Below, piece by piece: positions 22,354 to 33,990 of a stretch of DNA of 64,000 nt (position 1 is its first letter; each line of letters opens with the position of its first letter). The translations under genes were made by a program, and so were the position numbers. Source of the stretch: Jackrogersella multiformis (Eukaryota; Ascomycota; Sordariomycetes; Xylariales; Hypoxylaceae); assembly GCA_902806575.1 (NCBI GenBank), contig CADCXD010000004.1, positions 3,596,001-3,660,000 of the forward strand, written 5' to 3'. The notes below the pieces were generated by a model, which saw only the letters and a program-made list of their open reading frames with translations, ran no database searches and was not told where the DNA came from.

Positions 22354-23440
22354 TTGATCAAAGATGAACTATCGCTGAACGATACACCGGATTACAGAAT
22401 GACTATTTCGGAAACAGAAAATCAAGAAAGAGATTATATTATTAACGTAGAGCTCGGAAAAATAGGAATATCCGTCAACGTGCTCGATTTTGGGGAAACC
22501 CCTGACAGAGGTCTTCGAGCATGGCTTGTTACCGCTGGAGCATGCTGCGTTTTCTCCTCAGCTCTCGGTTTCTCCAATGCTTTTAGAGTATTTGAAGAGC
22601 ATTCCTTAACGTATCATCTCAAGAGGCAACCGCCGGATAAGGCCGCGTAGATCGGGTCCCCGGCGATGTCCCTCCAATTCCTATTAGGAAACCTCAGGGG
22701 CCGTTGTTTAATCGTTTCAGTGCACGAATGTGTATTTTTTCTGTATCTTGATGAATGATATCATATGGTTTATTCAGTTCACAGCCATGGCTGCAGTCTC
22801 TCAATCTTTTAGTAAGAAGTGAGCAGCTGGCTCATTCATGGGTGATGTCGTCAGGGCTCGGAACTACTAGACTAATCCACGGCTGTTTATACTAGCACAT
22901 GGTATAAGCGCATATATATTCAAGTTAAGCATACTATATATGCAATAAAACATATAATGGTCTAAGGAGCCGTATATAAATTTGTTGGTTCCGAGCCCTG
23001 GGTGTCGTCATCCTCTTTCTTCTGCTCAATTGTCTGAAATTCCCACGTATGCGGTTTAGAGAGGTGTAGACCCAACGTTCGCTTCTTGCCTCCTTGCTAC
23101 CCTAAATCTAGCTTCCACATTTGGTTATATCGTCCCCAGCATGCTAACAAACAAATTTGGGCGATTGGATATTTTCGCACCCGGAGCTTTAGGTGTTGGA
23201 ATTGTTATATTTCTGGGACGGCGCGAAAACCACCGCAGTCTTGGTGGTGTATTCCATTGCTATTGGATTCGCCTTGGGGACGATCATCAGGGGCTTTTGC
23301 GGCCTTCACAGAATGCCCTCGGGACCCTGAGACATAAGTACCTAAGGTTACACGAGAATGTGAATGAGCCCCAGTTCCGTCACAGCTTTGATAGATCCTC
23401 CGATATATGGAGGATTTTCTCAAGTATCAATATTCAGTAG
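22354..23440 (+). pseudogene. Decayed MFS (monocarboxylate-type) transporter
   Basis: The first 98 codons read as a fungal monocarboxylate-permease-like MFS N-terminus: a hydrophilic lead, PDRGLRAWLVTAGACC, then a first membrane segment (LGFSNAF) and a PDKAA sequence. The frame then meets TAG at 22648-22650, where family members usually have Trp (TGG to TAG), but continues recognisably as IGSPAMSLQFLLGN. It then breaks by frameshift and is split by a 149-bp element. A later stretch (about 23085-23330) again reads like MFS: ASTFGYIVPSMLTNKFGR and a following membrane helix, spread over two frames. No full-length frame exists. G-to-A stop formation and AT enrichment fit repeat-induced point mutation or neutral decay. 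The exact 5' and 3' limits are uncertain. Confidence 0.72.
22852..23000. mobile_element. hAT-like MITE inserted in the MFS pseudogene
   Basis: A 149-bp insert has perfect 13-bp terminal inverted repeats, CAGGGCTCGGAAC at 22852-22864 and its reverse complement at 22988-23000. It is flanked by near-identical 8-bp duplications (GATGTCGT left, GGTGTCGT right, 7 of 8). An 8-bp target duplication and CAGGG-type ends are hallmarks of the hAT superfamily. The interior is AT-rich and noncoding. Confidence 0.82.
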
Positions 23441-24220
23441 CGTTATGATTTTAGTTGGCCGTGTCATCGCGCTTGCGGCAAAGCCTCAACCTCCAAAGTT
23501 GTTCTACTAACCTTGGAACCTAGGAAGGATATAAGCTCGAAGTCGTTTATGATCTTTGCCGATCTCTCGATACATTTGATTAAACTCTACATTTAGATAC
23601 TTTTTCATAGACAAGATATCCTTAGACTTCGATCAAGAAACTTCAGGCTGGAACACCCCGTTTCAAACTTACAGACTAGCTCATGATTTCAACGTCTGTG
23701 TCTTCTTAACTTATACTTCCGACCCGTGTAATATGACGCAATTCGGTAGAGTCTAAAGGCACCCAGAGACTTCTAAGTCGCGCTATGTTCGAAATACTCA
23801 CACTTATTTTGAGTATAAATGTAATAAGCTTAGTTCTGCGACACCCAGTCCTTGGTATTGTTCTTGTTCGCCCCAACGGCTACCACAACCGTTATAAAAC
23901 GCCCGAGTCAAGTCACTCGAATTCGTATCCCTATCCAAGTTCTCTGGTAATAACGGGTGCTCCAATTTTTGTTGGTTTGAAATTTTATAGGATTTATTAT
24001 TTTATATCCATCATATAAGACCTTGTCTTTCAATCTCTTCGCGCTCGTATTGAATATTGGAAATATTGGTCATCGTTAGTTCCATTTCATAAATATTGAC
24101 GACTATTGTCGGCATGGTGAATCCTATCTGGCCTCAAATCTCCCAAAATCTATTTCAAGGAACTAGATTGTGTGCCTCTCTTAGGTAAATATAAATCTAG
24201 CTCAAGCCAGAGATTTAACC
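23441..24220. other. AT-rich intergenic DNA, possible remnant of the transporter 3' part
   Basis: No intact gene. Part of this stretch may be unrecognisable transporter C-terminal sequence. Nothing else is seen. Confidence 0.4.
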
Positions 24221-25829
24221 ATGAAATACTTCCTAGAGAAACCCGACGGTACGCATAGCTTATTTGAAATTCTGGCTCTGAAGGCTCTCCTATCTTTTGG
24301 TACGGCAAAGGTGCTGCGCGGCAGCTCTAGGCACCTTCCCCAAATCACCGTTGGTGTTACTATATTACTCTTCGGGGCATATCTATGGTCATCACATTTT
24401 GCCACCAATACGCTCAATCATGATTATACTAGGGTCATACAATGGGAGGCTAGCCAGCAAGAAAACGGAAATGCAAGCGGCGAATTAAGGATTGTAGTAT
24501 TTGGAGGAGGTGATATTGCCACACCGAGTCACATATCATGGCGAGTCGATGGACCTAACGCAGCGTGGACAGATATTTTATGTCTACAAGTAAGCCTCAG
24601 ATCAATACAAGAGCCCACCTTGACAATGCTTTTACTAACATTGGGTTGCCTAGTTGGATTGCAAACTCCATGTCTCATTCGTTCCGCCCACCGATAACGA
24701 TGGAGGTTCTATCGTATCGAATTCATTGTTCGAAGCTTCTCTGGCTCGCTTGTCACCATTAGATAAGGATACCTTCTCAGGTCTTGACTATTCCTGGCTA
24801 GCCAATAATTACCCGGTCCCATCCTATCAAGACCTGCTTCATCAAGTAGAAGCTTTCCTCGTCAGCCCTCGACCCCAGATCTCGCCTAGAGAGACCCTGT
24901 GGATATTTAATATCGGATTCTGGGATATATGGAATCTAGCCGCATTACCTCGCAAGCTCTCTACACGACTCGTTGAGATTCAAGCACAGCAAATTTTGTC
25001 ACAGATAGAGATACTCTACGAGGAAGCACATAATAACAATTCGGTTGCTTTCTCAGACTATTACGCTGATATGGACTTGGGTGTCTTAAAAGCCGAGAAT
25101 AAGAACTCCTTGCCTCGGGCACCTTTTCGTGTATTTATACCGAGACCGTTCGACATCTCCATGACGCCGGGATTCGAGAACGTTCGCCCTACGCCTCCGC
25201 CGCCGCACATCAAGGCCGAACAGATGCGCAACGCGGCGTTTCTGACTAAACATTGGGATAAGGTCATTCAGGATATGCTCAATAAGTGGGCGCGTCTACC
25301 GGACTTCGAGGAGGATAACTTGTCTAGAAACAAGGACGCAGACCTCTTGTTTGGTAAAAAGGCTGTGAAGATAAATGGGGTTTCCGTCCCGCCAGCCCGT
25401 CGCGAGGCCATCACATATGAAATATCTAGCTATATACAGGATCTGATCCTCGAACGTCAGCTACGGAACGCGGACCTCGTTGACCATAACGGGCTTGGCT
25501 CGATGGCAGTGACTGAGGGGTATACCAATGTATGGGAGCCCTGCATTCAGAAGGACTACGCTTTCTGTGATGTTGGATTTAGCACGGAAGACGGCACGGA
25601 AAACGATGATGGGTGGACTGTGTGCAATGCACCTGATGAGCATCTTTTCTGGACGGAGTTCACAGTCGGCCGGCGGGCTATTTTCGAAATTGGGAGGCGC
25701 GCCGGAGAACTGTTGAAGAGACAAATGGAAATGGATGCTGAGTGGTTGAGGAAGGCTCAATTACCACTGTCGTCGTCGCGGAAGGGGCCTGAAGGGGTAC
25801 CCCTGAGAGCTGAGGCTTTCGAAGCGTGA
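24221..25829 (+). CDS. SGNH/GDSL-hydrolase-like membrane-anchored protein, catalytic residues apparently lost
   Basis: Two exons, 24221-24589 and 24654-25829 (64-nt intron with a TACTAAC branch point), encode 514 aa. A single N-terminal membrane helix (about residues 42-58, ITVGVTILLFGAYLW) would anchor it. The order of segments follows fungal GDSL/SGNH proteins: block I position (RIVVFGGGDIATP), a helix-turn (FSGLDYSWLANNYPVPSYQDLL), block III position (LWIFNIGFWDIWNLA), a conserved PRPFDISMTPGF...AEQMRNAAFLTKHWD region, and a C-terminal block (CNAPDEHLFWTEFTVGRRA). In active enzymes these blocks hold GDS, GxND and WDxxHPT. Here the Ser, the block III pattern and the final Asp/His appear replaced. 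I infer a pseudo-hydrolase fold, possibly binding rather than cleaving. The frame is intact, so it is not an obvious pseudogene. Confidence 0.75.
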
Positions 25830-26479
25830 TGTACTAATTCTACGTGGTTAGTTTAACTAGCAACAATTGTTTCTTCTATCTGAAGGTTTCTATTAAAGTT
25901 AACAACTCTCATGACTCAACGAATTGATTGGACTTTCTAAGATATGATGGTATGAAGATTGAAGTGGTTTCTACTCATTCAAGCACAAACGCCGCCACAA
26001 AATATTAGCAATAGTTGCTACGGCATATTTATTCTCATGAGGAACATTAATTCCTGAAATAATAATTTGAATAGTAATTAATTTTGATGGTAATCTGACT
26101 AGTTTTCTTCTGCTGCTTGCCTTTCTGGAAGAAAATGGAAACACGATGTTTTATTATATTACCTATGCTGCTGCCCCTTACCCATTTTGACTCAACTTCT
26201 TATTTACATCGAATTGCACATGTACAACCATATTTTCCCGCTGAATTTATGAAATCCTTTTCAAAGGGATCCCAGATCTAGAAAAAAGGTTCCTGGTGTA
26301 TTCTACATTTGAAGACTCCGAGCCTGGCGCCAATATGAGTCAGCAAATACAATCGACGGCTGCTGGGCCATGGTGGGGGTACCAGCCCTCTAAATAGCGT
26401 CGACTCCGACCCAAACGACCATTACAGATATTTGATGGTCTTTGTAGTTGGAGCTGGGAACATCTACAACATAGGCGAT
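25830..26479. other. Intergenic, AT-rich, no feature seen
   Basis: No open frame of note, repeat or RNA gene is recognised. Confidence 0.5.
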
Positions 26480-27265
26480 ATGCCATCAACCCAATTCGCC
26501 AGCACTCATTTTCAGCCGAGTCAGTTTGGGCCTTATTAGTCTCATCATCGCCTGTTTTGCTTCCCTTTTCGATCAATATTGGATGTCGATAGACCTACCT
26601 ATAATAACACAATATCCTTCAACATAGCGCCCCCGGTTCAGCAAGATCCGTCGAATACGCAATGGGTACTTTTCATGGATCAACGTATCGCTTATATTCC
26701 GTCCAGCTTAAGCTATCGAGTCCTCACCCTTCCGGCTAACGAATTATTAGCTTTGGATAATTCTAATTATCAGAATTACGGCAGGATCGCTCCCGGGTGG
26801 ACTGGGGTGTGGATCATCTCTCTTCACGGGATGTATTGGGTACCCCCGGAGCCGGACACCACTCATCTTCTCGCGCTGATGTCAACGACACATAATGGAA
26901 TAATAACGTTCGATCACGAGGGACGGGTGCTTCACGATCTCGACTGTACGACTACCGACCAATATCCTGAGTGCTCCTTGATTTGCACGGGGCCAAACGA
27001 AATGTATGTCGAAAGCGTGTTCTACGGGAAGGGGGGCTTCAGAGTGCCGGATGGGCGATTCATTGTAATCATCCGGGGTTCCGTACAACCTATGAACTGC
27101 CCACCGTTTGCACAGTGGAATCTTCTCAGGGGAGACCGCCAGGCTTTCGAGCAAGCACAAGCTTTGAATCACAGCAGTATACAGCCAGGTGACTCGGCAC
27201 ATCAGTCCCAATTCAGTGATATCAAGGACTTAGCTCGTGCTATCGGGCATATAACAATAAGGTAG
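26480..27265 (+). CDS. Hypothetical protein of unknown family
   Basis: A 228-codon frame runs to the stop at 27263-27265, but no ATG lies at its 5' end and a TAG precedes it. I propose an upstream exon 26480-26523 (ATG then MPSTQFASTHFQPSQ) joined over a 69-nt intron (26524-26592, GTTTGG donor, GATAG acceptor) to 26593-27265, giving 238 aa. Phases match, but the donor is weak. The protein has Trp/Tyr-rich segments (GVWIISLHGMYWVPPEP, PGWTGVW) and a Gln/His-rich tail. There is no signal peptide or membrane helix. It resembles no family I know. An internal ATG at 26675 could also start a shorter form. The coding character is supported by the long frame and sequence complexity; function cannot be stated. 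Confidence 0.5.
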
Positions 27266-27969
27266 GGTTACCATGCTATTTACTTGCGCTAGAGATAGGG
27301 AGGTAATATCTTCGTGGTGGTTATTCCGTACGCAAGCATGAATAGTGCGAGCCGTTATTATGGACGGCCATCCATGTGTACCTATCCTAGTTGAAGGTTT
27401 TGAGTTGCGATGCTTTTAAGTTAGGTGGATGTATGTTGTGGTGGGCTGTTGAACCTACTCATCGATGTGATGTAAATAGGAAGGAGGGTTCGGAGAATGA
27501 AAGTGTGGACATACCTACCTACCTAGGGTACCTAACCTAGGTACTGTGGAGCGGTTATGTAAGCAATAAGGTTTAAGCAAGATCTTGGGTTTTAAAACTA
27601 AAGTAAAAACCTTCATAATACAACAACCATTGAACCCATTAACCTACTAGTGAGGACGTAGTTAATTTTCCACTTTTAAGGGGGTTAAATATGGAGAATG
27701 ACCGCAGAATGACGAAATCTACATCGGAATATTGAAGGGCCGACTAGTCAGGTCCTAGCCTTACCGATTTAGGCTTAGATTATTTCTCCACTTAGATTTT
27801 CCTTAACCCACTTCTGCAGCTGCCCCTACCACCAACTCAACTCTCCTTCACACTTCCCTCATTCATCAAGACTCTTTACCTACCTGGTATCAGCGGCTTA
27901 ATTGTTAACACTACCTAAGGTACCTAGGAACCACCAAATGAATCCACAACAACTTCATATCGTATCGAC
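27266..27969. other. Intergenic with CCTAGG repeat cluster
   Basis: A dense ACCTACCTACCTAGG cluster lies at 27513-27544. The plus strand becomes pyrimidine-rich at 27780-27880, probably the start region of the next gene. No gene seen. Confidence 0.5.
27513..27544. repeat. CCTAGG palindromic cluster
   Basis: ACCTACCTACCTAGGG is followed by ACCTAACCTAGGTAC, a dispersed palindromic family shared with other clusters in the window. Confidence 0.85.
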
Positions 27970-28992
27970 ATGCCTCTTGCACCTCCTGCAGAAGGCATAT
28001 TCCCTACCGTAGAAGATTGCGAGAGGGTGGTGCAAGCTCATGCCGCAAGAGAAGGATATGCCGTCGTATTGCACAGAAAAGCAAAATCCAAACGTACTGG
28101 TACCTATATCAGATATTTAATTCGATGTGATAAATCAGGAAGTTTTCAATCTAAAGCAACTATTGGCGTCAAAAAGACTACAACTAAGAAGACCAACTGC
28201 CCCTTTTCTTGTCATATTAACGTCAGGGAAAATGGTTGTGTCTTTGTAGTTGATACTCCCGAGCATAACCACTCACCCTCTTTAGAACCCAGTGAACATA
28301 TTCAGCATCGGAGGCTGACTGAAGATCAACGTCGTTTCATAGAGGCTGGCGCTATTGAGAAGAAGACAGTTAGGATCATCCACGAAGAACTTCTCAGGGC
28401 ATATCCGGAATGCCTCGCTAAGCTTGAGGATATTGGTAATCACGTCCAGGCTTGGAAGAAGAAGGCGAAAGAGAACGCCACGGGAGTACAAGCACTCCTT
28501 ATAAACCTCCAGGAGAGGGAAGATATCTGGAGTTTTCCCCTGGAAAGAAACGGTACCTTCGAGGGAATGTTTTGGGCTCCGAAATGGTCTGAAAACCACT
28601 GGCAGCGGCATCCGGATATCCTCATAATAGAGACAAAACATATGATTAACCAATCTATCCTCCCAGTCATGGAGATGAATAGCGTCCTAGCCGTCAACTC
28701 TCAACTCGGTGCCGGGTATGCTATCCTCCCGGACAAGAATGATCCCACCTTGCTATGGCTGATGCAGGCCGTGGATAAGCTTCGTCTGCGCCTGAGGATA
28801 CCCAAACCACAAATCCTCCATATAACAGACTTTAAAACCGCTGAAAGGAATGTCCTAGTCGAAATTCGGGTAGGACGGAACTTGCAAGTCGTATGCGGAA
28901 GACTACTCGATTCGGGATCGGAAGAGCCAGCGCAAGCTTCCGGTAGCCAGAATGATATGAATGGTAATCATAATTTTGGGCTACCTACCTAG
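27970..28992 (+). CDS. FAR1-like, MULE-transposase-derived DNA-binding protein
   Basis: A single exon encodes 340 aa. Residues 12-105 look like a FAR1/WRKY-GCM1-type zinc-binding DNA-binding domain: F-x-TVEDCERVVQAHAAREGYAVVLHR, then IRCDKSG, NCPFSCHI and EHNHSP supplying Cys-Cys-His-His ligands. A linker of the FAR1/MULE kind follows (HRRLTEDQRRFIEAGA...RIIHEEL). The remaining 150 residues retain the outline of a MULE DDE domain (RNGTFEGMFWAPKWSENHWQRHPDILIIETKHMIN, and later HITDFKTAERNVL). The first acidic position reads Glu rather than the usual Asp, and the protein ends before the third catalytic region. It is therefore either a domesticated transcription regulator or a truncated Mutator-like transposase. 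The clean frame and a normal promoter-like leader favour domestication. No terminal inverted repeats are seen beside it. Confidence 0.72.
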   Translation: MPLAPPAEGIFPTVEDCERVVQAHAAREGYAVVLHRKAKSKRTGTYIRYLIRCDKSGSFQSKATIGVKKTTTKKTNCPFSCHINVRENGCVFVVDTPEHNHSPSLEPSEHIQHRRLTEDQRRFIEAGAIEKKTVRIIHEELLRAYPECLAKLEDIGNHVQAWKKKAKENATGVQALLINLQEREDIWSFPLERNGTFEGMFWAPKWSENHWQRHPDILIIETKHMINQSILPVMEMNSVLAVNSQLGAGYAILPDKNDPTLLWLMQAVDKLRLRLRIPKPQILHITDFKTAERNVLVEIRVGRNLQVVCGRLLDSGSEEPAQASGSQNDMNGNHNFGLPT

Positions 28993-29635
28993 GTATGGAG
29001 TAATAATCGCGTGAAACTTTACAGGCGCAAGGCATGAGTTTATGAAAAGGAGTTTAAGCGGTATTATCGATCATATATTAACGAGGGAAGGCGTTGCATA
29101 GCGGCAAAATCTCATATTAACGGTTTAATCAGGTTCTAGGTCAGGTGGGTTTTACAAATAAATGATTCCTCCAATGAAAGTGATATAGGGGTTTCTAAGA
29201 CTCTGGGGTTTTAGGATCCGAGAATGGAGTCCTTCATACCTTAATACGGAATAAGCGTTCCCACGAGATAACCGGACGAACCAAGAAACCGAGGTCGTGG
29301 TAAAACTATAAATACTTCATACGCGTTTATTAACAATGATAATTATCAGATCATTCGCATTACATTGCTGACACTACCTATGATAGACGAGAACGTACCC
29401 TGCTAGGTTATGTAGGATGACATACCTGGACCATACAATGTCACTGCAGTATTGGTTTCAAGTTTCCAAAAATGGTCAGCTGAAATAATATGCCGCTCTT
29501 TTCAACAGCTCTTATCTTACTTTATTTCCCACCACATCTACCGACGATCATCATCGCAGCCTGAATGTGTATAGTGAATTAACTTTGTAGCTCACCGGCT
29601 ATCGGGAATTAGGCTTCTTACTTAACCTATTCATC
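28993..29635. other. Intergenic, AT-rich
   Basis: Apart from the 3' flank of the FAR1-like gene and the promoter of the ankyrin gene, I see nothing here. Confidence 0.5.
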
Positions 29636-32600
29636 ATGCATCCCTCCTGGAGAGTTGTCGTATGCACTGTGATAGCATTCACAGCACGCGCCAGTGCTGA
29701 TTCTGGCGATGACTTTTCTAACAATCTATTCTCAGACCTAGCGCCGTAAGTTTTATTCTACTGTAAGCTCTTCACTCTTGTATGCTAATGCCAATCCTGA
29801 TGCTCAGGCTTTTGTCACTTTTCGGAGAAAGGGTCACAATGCAATTTATGAGCCAGGCGACGGGTTGGTCTGACAACATCATACTAGCCATGGCTCCCTT
29901 AGGCATAATAACCATTATCGTTAGTGCTATTCGAGTTGGTGGACCTACATGGCTTAAGGCTGTTATTGGCCGGGCCAGAGAAAACCTCGCGGTTGCTGAA
30001 GCCGATATCATGTCATCTACCTCGAATGAAGTCTGTGAGCTCTGGAATGGCCGGGAAGTGGTGAGATGCATGGGTTCCGCGCCAATCCGGGAATTTATTG
30101 TATTATTCATAAACCAGTCTAAGCAAACCGCGTGCGCACCAAAGGTCACAGTCCTCAACTTTAATGCGGCCGGGAAGTATTTGCAGTCCCCTCGTTAGTA
30201 GTCTTCCCCAATAATTTAGAGCGTGGATATTGCTTACCTCTCGTTAGGATCCAGCTGGCAGGGAAACTTCCACTGGCGGCGCGCTTCACGGAATGATAAC
30301 AAGGACACAGAGAAAGGGTCGGATGAACATCCACCGTATGAAGTTATTGTCACCAGAAACTCATCATCAAATCAGTATGACAATGCACCAAATATCTTGC
30401 TCAACTCTCATGACTCTATACATAAATTAGAGTTGCGTGCAGTAGCCGGCTTTAGTATCATTCTTCAACTGGGTGCCCTTGTATACTTCGGCTTCGCTAC
30501 TTACTACCCAACGTTGAGGTTCCTAAAGGACGGAAATCCAGTTTCCCGTTACGCGTTTCCTTGCACTGGAACTGGGACTTGTCTGTTGGTGATAGGCATA
30601 CTGTTATGCAGTCATGTTGTGGAGATCAGTACAACCGAAGAGACATATGAGATCGACGAAGACAAGAGTGTCCGACTAGTCTGGTTGCAACAGAGAAAGA
30701 CTGTGAGCGATCAGGTGTTCGACTCCTCTGCAATATTTCCCAAAAATGCTCGAAATTCCATCACCACTTCAAGCAGAACAAAGCAAAGCTTAGAATTCAA
30801 AACCATTCTCGGTACATCCGTCAGTCTCTGCGGGTTTGTCGTCCAATTTATCGGCTTACGAGGCATGCATTGGTCTGCCTCAATTGCTCAGCTCGGAACA
30901 GTCATTATTATGACCGCATTGAGAGTATGGATTCGCCGTAAACTTGCAACCCCTCCACAAGGCGAGTCATTAGACCACGGATTCGAACTGGAGTGGTTTG
31001 CATTGACATTGGGTGACATTAAACGGGCGCCCTGGTTCAATACCTTCGCGAATGATGCGAATGTTGGCAAGCATTGGACAGTTGCGACCACAGATAGCTC
31101 AAAATACTATGAGAAGCTAAGGGAAACGGGATACAATCATGAATCCGAACCAGATCAATCAGAGGCACATACAGTAATGATGATAAGAAGAGATATCGGC
31201 GAGCTCGCTAGCTGGCCTGGACCAGCATCTGCAGAAGCTATTGCTCTGGCAAGGGCAATCGAAGTCACATTGAATTCTCTGTTGCCATATTCATCAGCAG
31301 ATACTAGTTTTACGTGGTCTCTAAGGAGTCATTATCCTGGATTCCAGGACCAGCCCGACACTCAAAAAATTGATTTCCGCGTAGAAAAACGGGCCGGAGG
31401 TTGGAAGGCATTCGCAGATGAGATCGAAGCAGCGCTATCACTGTGGCTATATTGCGTCAACGAGCAAGAACAGAACCAAGGGGAGAAGAAAGAATACCAA
31501 GAAAGCACACTGGGCAGAGATGATACCTGGTTGCGCGCCAAAGGATCGCCAGCGAAACCTAATTTGCGGTTGCTCGGCAGAAATACGAAAGAATTACGCA
31601 GGGATCTTTTGTGGTGGGTGCCAAATAATACAGCGAGTATCGTAAAGCTAAAATCAGTGGAAGAGAAAGGGGATATATCGATGATAAATATCCAGGACTT
31701 CCAGTATGATGGAGATATAGCGAAGGCGTTGAAGAACCAAGACGGTTATGTGTCCGATGAGGACACGAAAATCTTAGAAATACCGAAGCATAGAGTAGTT
31801 GGTCATGGGTATGGCATTGGCGACGAAACAGCGGATGATGAAGAAATAGTAGACGACGACGAAATGGGCTACGGAGAGACCGGTGACGGAGAAACAAGCG
31901 ATGAAGATACAAGTGATGACCAAGAATCAACGGACGACGCAAAAATGGACAACGACATCTTAGCGACACAGTCAAATGTGACCGTCAATTTGTTATACGC
32001 CCAGGACATGTTCACAGCCTTTATGTGGTCTGTGGCGAAGGAATTGGACCAACCCATTGATGGTGGCTCTGAAATTCAGTTTAGGGACTCCACCAACATC
32101 GACGCCTGGAAATACTTCACATTACGAAACGACCAGCTATCGAACTTGGTTCGGGACATCTCTGATACAAGGTTGGGATCTCTTGGTCAGATCTATATGA
32201 GCATAATCCCACCTCTGAGTAGGGAAAAGAAGTTGCCGGAAACTGACAAGATTGTGGAACTAGCACGTAGACGCGCCGAACCACATGAACAGGTGCAGCA
32301 GTGGAAACAAGCAGGGAACACATACCTATGGCTCTTTTCGGTCGCAATGTCGTTTCCAAATCAGAAGAGCATCAACCGTAAAGCTACCTCCGTGCTGATG
32401 GAGTTTCTGAGAACACTCACCGAAGCTATAAATTTGAGAGAGGAACTGAAATGGAGAGAGCCAGACGAAGTAAAGGACACCCGGCAGCTTAAACAGATGC
32501 AACGGAGTATAAGAACCCGACTACAACGAGCCGACGAGAACACAATATCTACGCTCATATATCTATATCAGCAACAGAAACGCGGGTGGGTTAGTGAAGT

Positions 32601-33690
32601 ACGCTCGGAAATGGAGCAGGGTAAGGCAACGGAGGGTGTAAGCAATTGGACGTCCCTCCATTATGACATAATGGATGGTAGCTTCTCAGAAATGCTCTAC
32701 CCCGATGATTATATGGAATTTAATTCTCCAGATATACTATCTTGGACGCCTCTTCATTATGCCGCAGCCATGGGGAAGGAAAATGAAGCCAAAGTGCTTG
32801 TCAAGAACGGTGCGGATATCAATGTTCGCGACCTCCTCGGTTGGACACCTTTGCATTACGCCTGCCAAAGAGGTTATATTTCAATCATCCGTGATCTCAT
32901 CCGGGTAGGATCAAGCCTTGATCTGAGATGTAGAAATGGGGTGGCTCCACTGCACTGTGCAGCAATAGAGAACCGGGGCGATGTTGTGAAGTTGTTCAAG
33001 GAAGCCGGGGCGGTTCTTGACATCCGAGACGCCTCGGGTAGTACGCCGTTGCATTGGGCAGCGTACCGGGGATATAAGTCAATTATCGAAGAACTGTGGC
33101 AGGAAGCAAACAAGGAGTTGCGAGATTACAACGGAAGGACCGTCTTGCATCTGGCAGCGATAGCAGGAAAAGCAGAAACAGTCGACCTCCTTGTTGCAAA
33201 ATTCGGCGCAGATAAAGAAGCCAGGGACCGTTATAATCGTACCCCACTCCACTGGGCCGCGGTCCATGGGAAAACGGAGGTTGTCGATGTACTCCTCAAG
33301 CTAGGGGCTAACGTGGACGCCAGAAGCCTTTCGGAGCAGACGCCGCTTCTTTGGGCTATAGCAATTAAAAATTTCGACGTTGTTAAATCGCTCGTCGAGG
33401 CAGGCGCCGATATCGAGGCGAAGAATGATAGGGACGAGAGGCCACTCCACTATGCTGCGTTCCACAATCAGCTCGATGTCGTGAAATATCTCATGGTCGA
33501 ACACGAGCCACATCCCGACATGACGGCCAAACAAGCCAACGGCTACACTCCGCAAAGGCTAGCTCACTTGAGAGGAAATACGGTTGTTGAAACCTTTTTG
33601 GAAGGTTTATCTAAAAAGGAAGTTGATGACAACACCGGACAGGATTCGGCAAGCCCAATTGATGTCGCCGAGAATGAAGCAAAAATATAG
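29636..33690 (+). CDS. Multipass membrane protein with C-terminal ankyrin repeats
   Basis: Three exons, 29636-29745, 29808-30193 and 30248-33690 (introns of 62 and 54 nt; the second uses a GTTAGT donor), give 1312 aa with all phases consistent. It starts with a signal-like segment (VVVCTVIAFTARASA). The conserved fungal module DFSNNLFSDLAPLLSLFGERVTMQFMSQ...GWSDNIILAMAPLGIITIIVSAIRVGG follows, with a membrane helix at about 56-80 and the ENLAVAEADIMSSTS...ELWNGREVVRCMG segment. Further membrane helices lie near 226-253, 266-290 and 350-397. A long intracellular-type region includes a very acidic stretch (about 685-735). About nine ankyrin repeats cover residues 995-1280 (TPLHYAAAMGKENEAKVLVKNGADIN and similar). 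This architecture recurs across filamentous fungi without a proven function. A channel-like or sensor/receptor role at a membrane is a reasonable guess only. Confidence 0.88.
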
Positions 33691-33990
33691 GAACCAAGGG
33701 CGACTATTTCTAAACGATCTCGACGACATGGGCGGAAAACGTGGGTATTTGGTGTTTCGATGCCAGCTTCCCCTATTTCCGCCCGCTTACTAGCACTCAC
33801 TTAAAAAAAGTTTGCAGCTTCTTTGAAAATAGTTCTATTTGTTAGAAAAGCATATTTGCTACTTAAGAGGGTGATCTAATGGATATCCGAGCTACCTTAC
33901 ACCCCGACCAATCTCAAGAACATCTATATCGTCGTCATCATACTAGCTAGAAATAGGCGAAATCTTAAAAACAAAGCGCATCGACGGATT

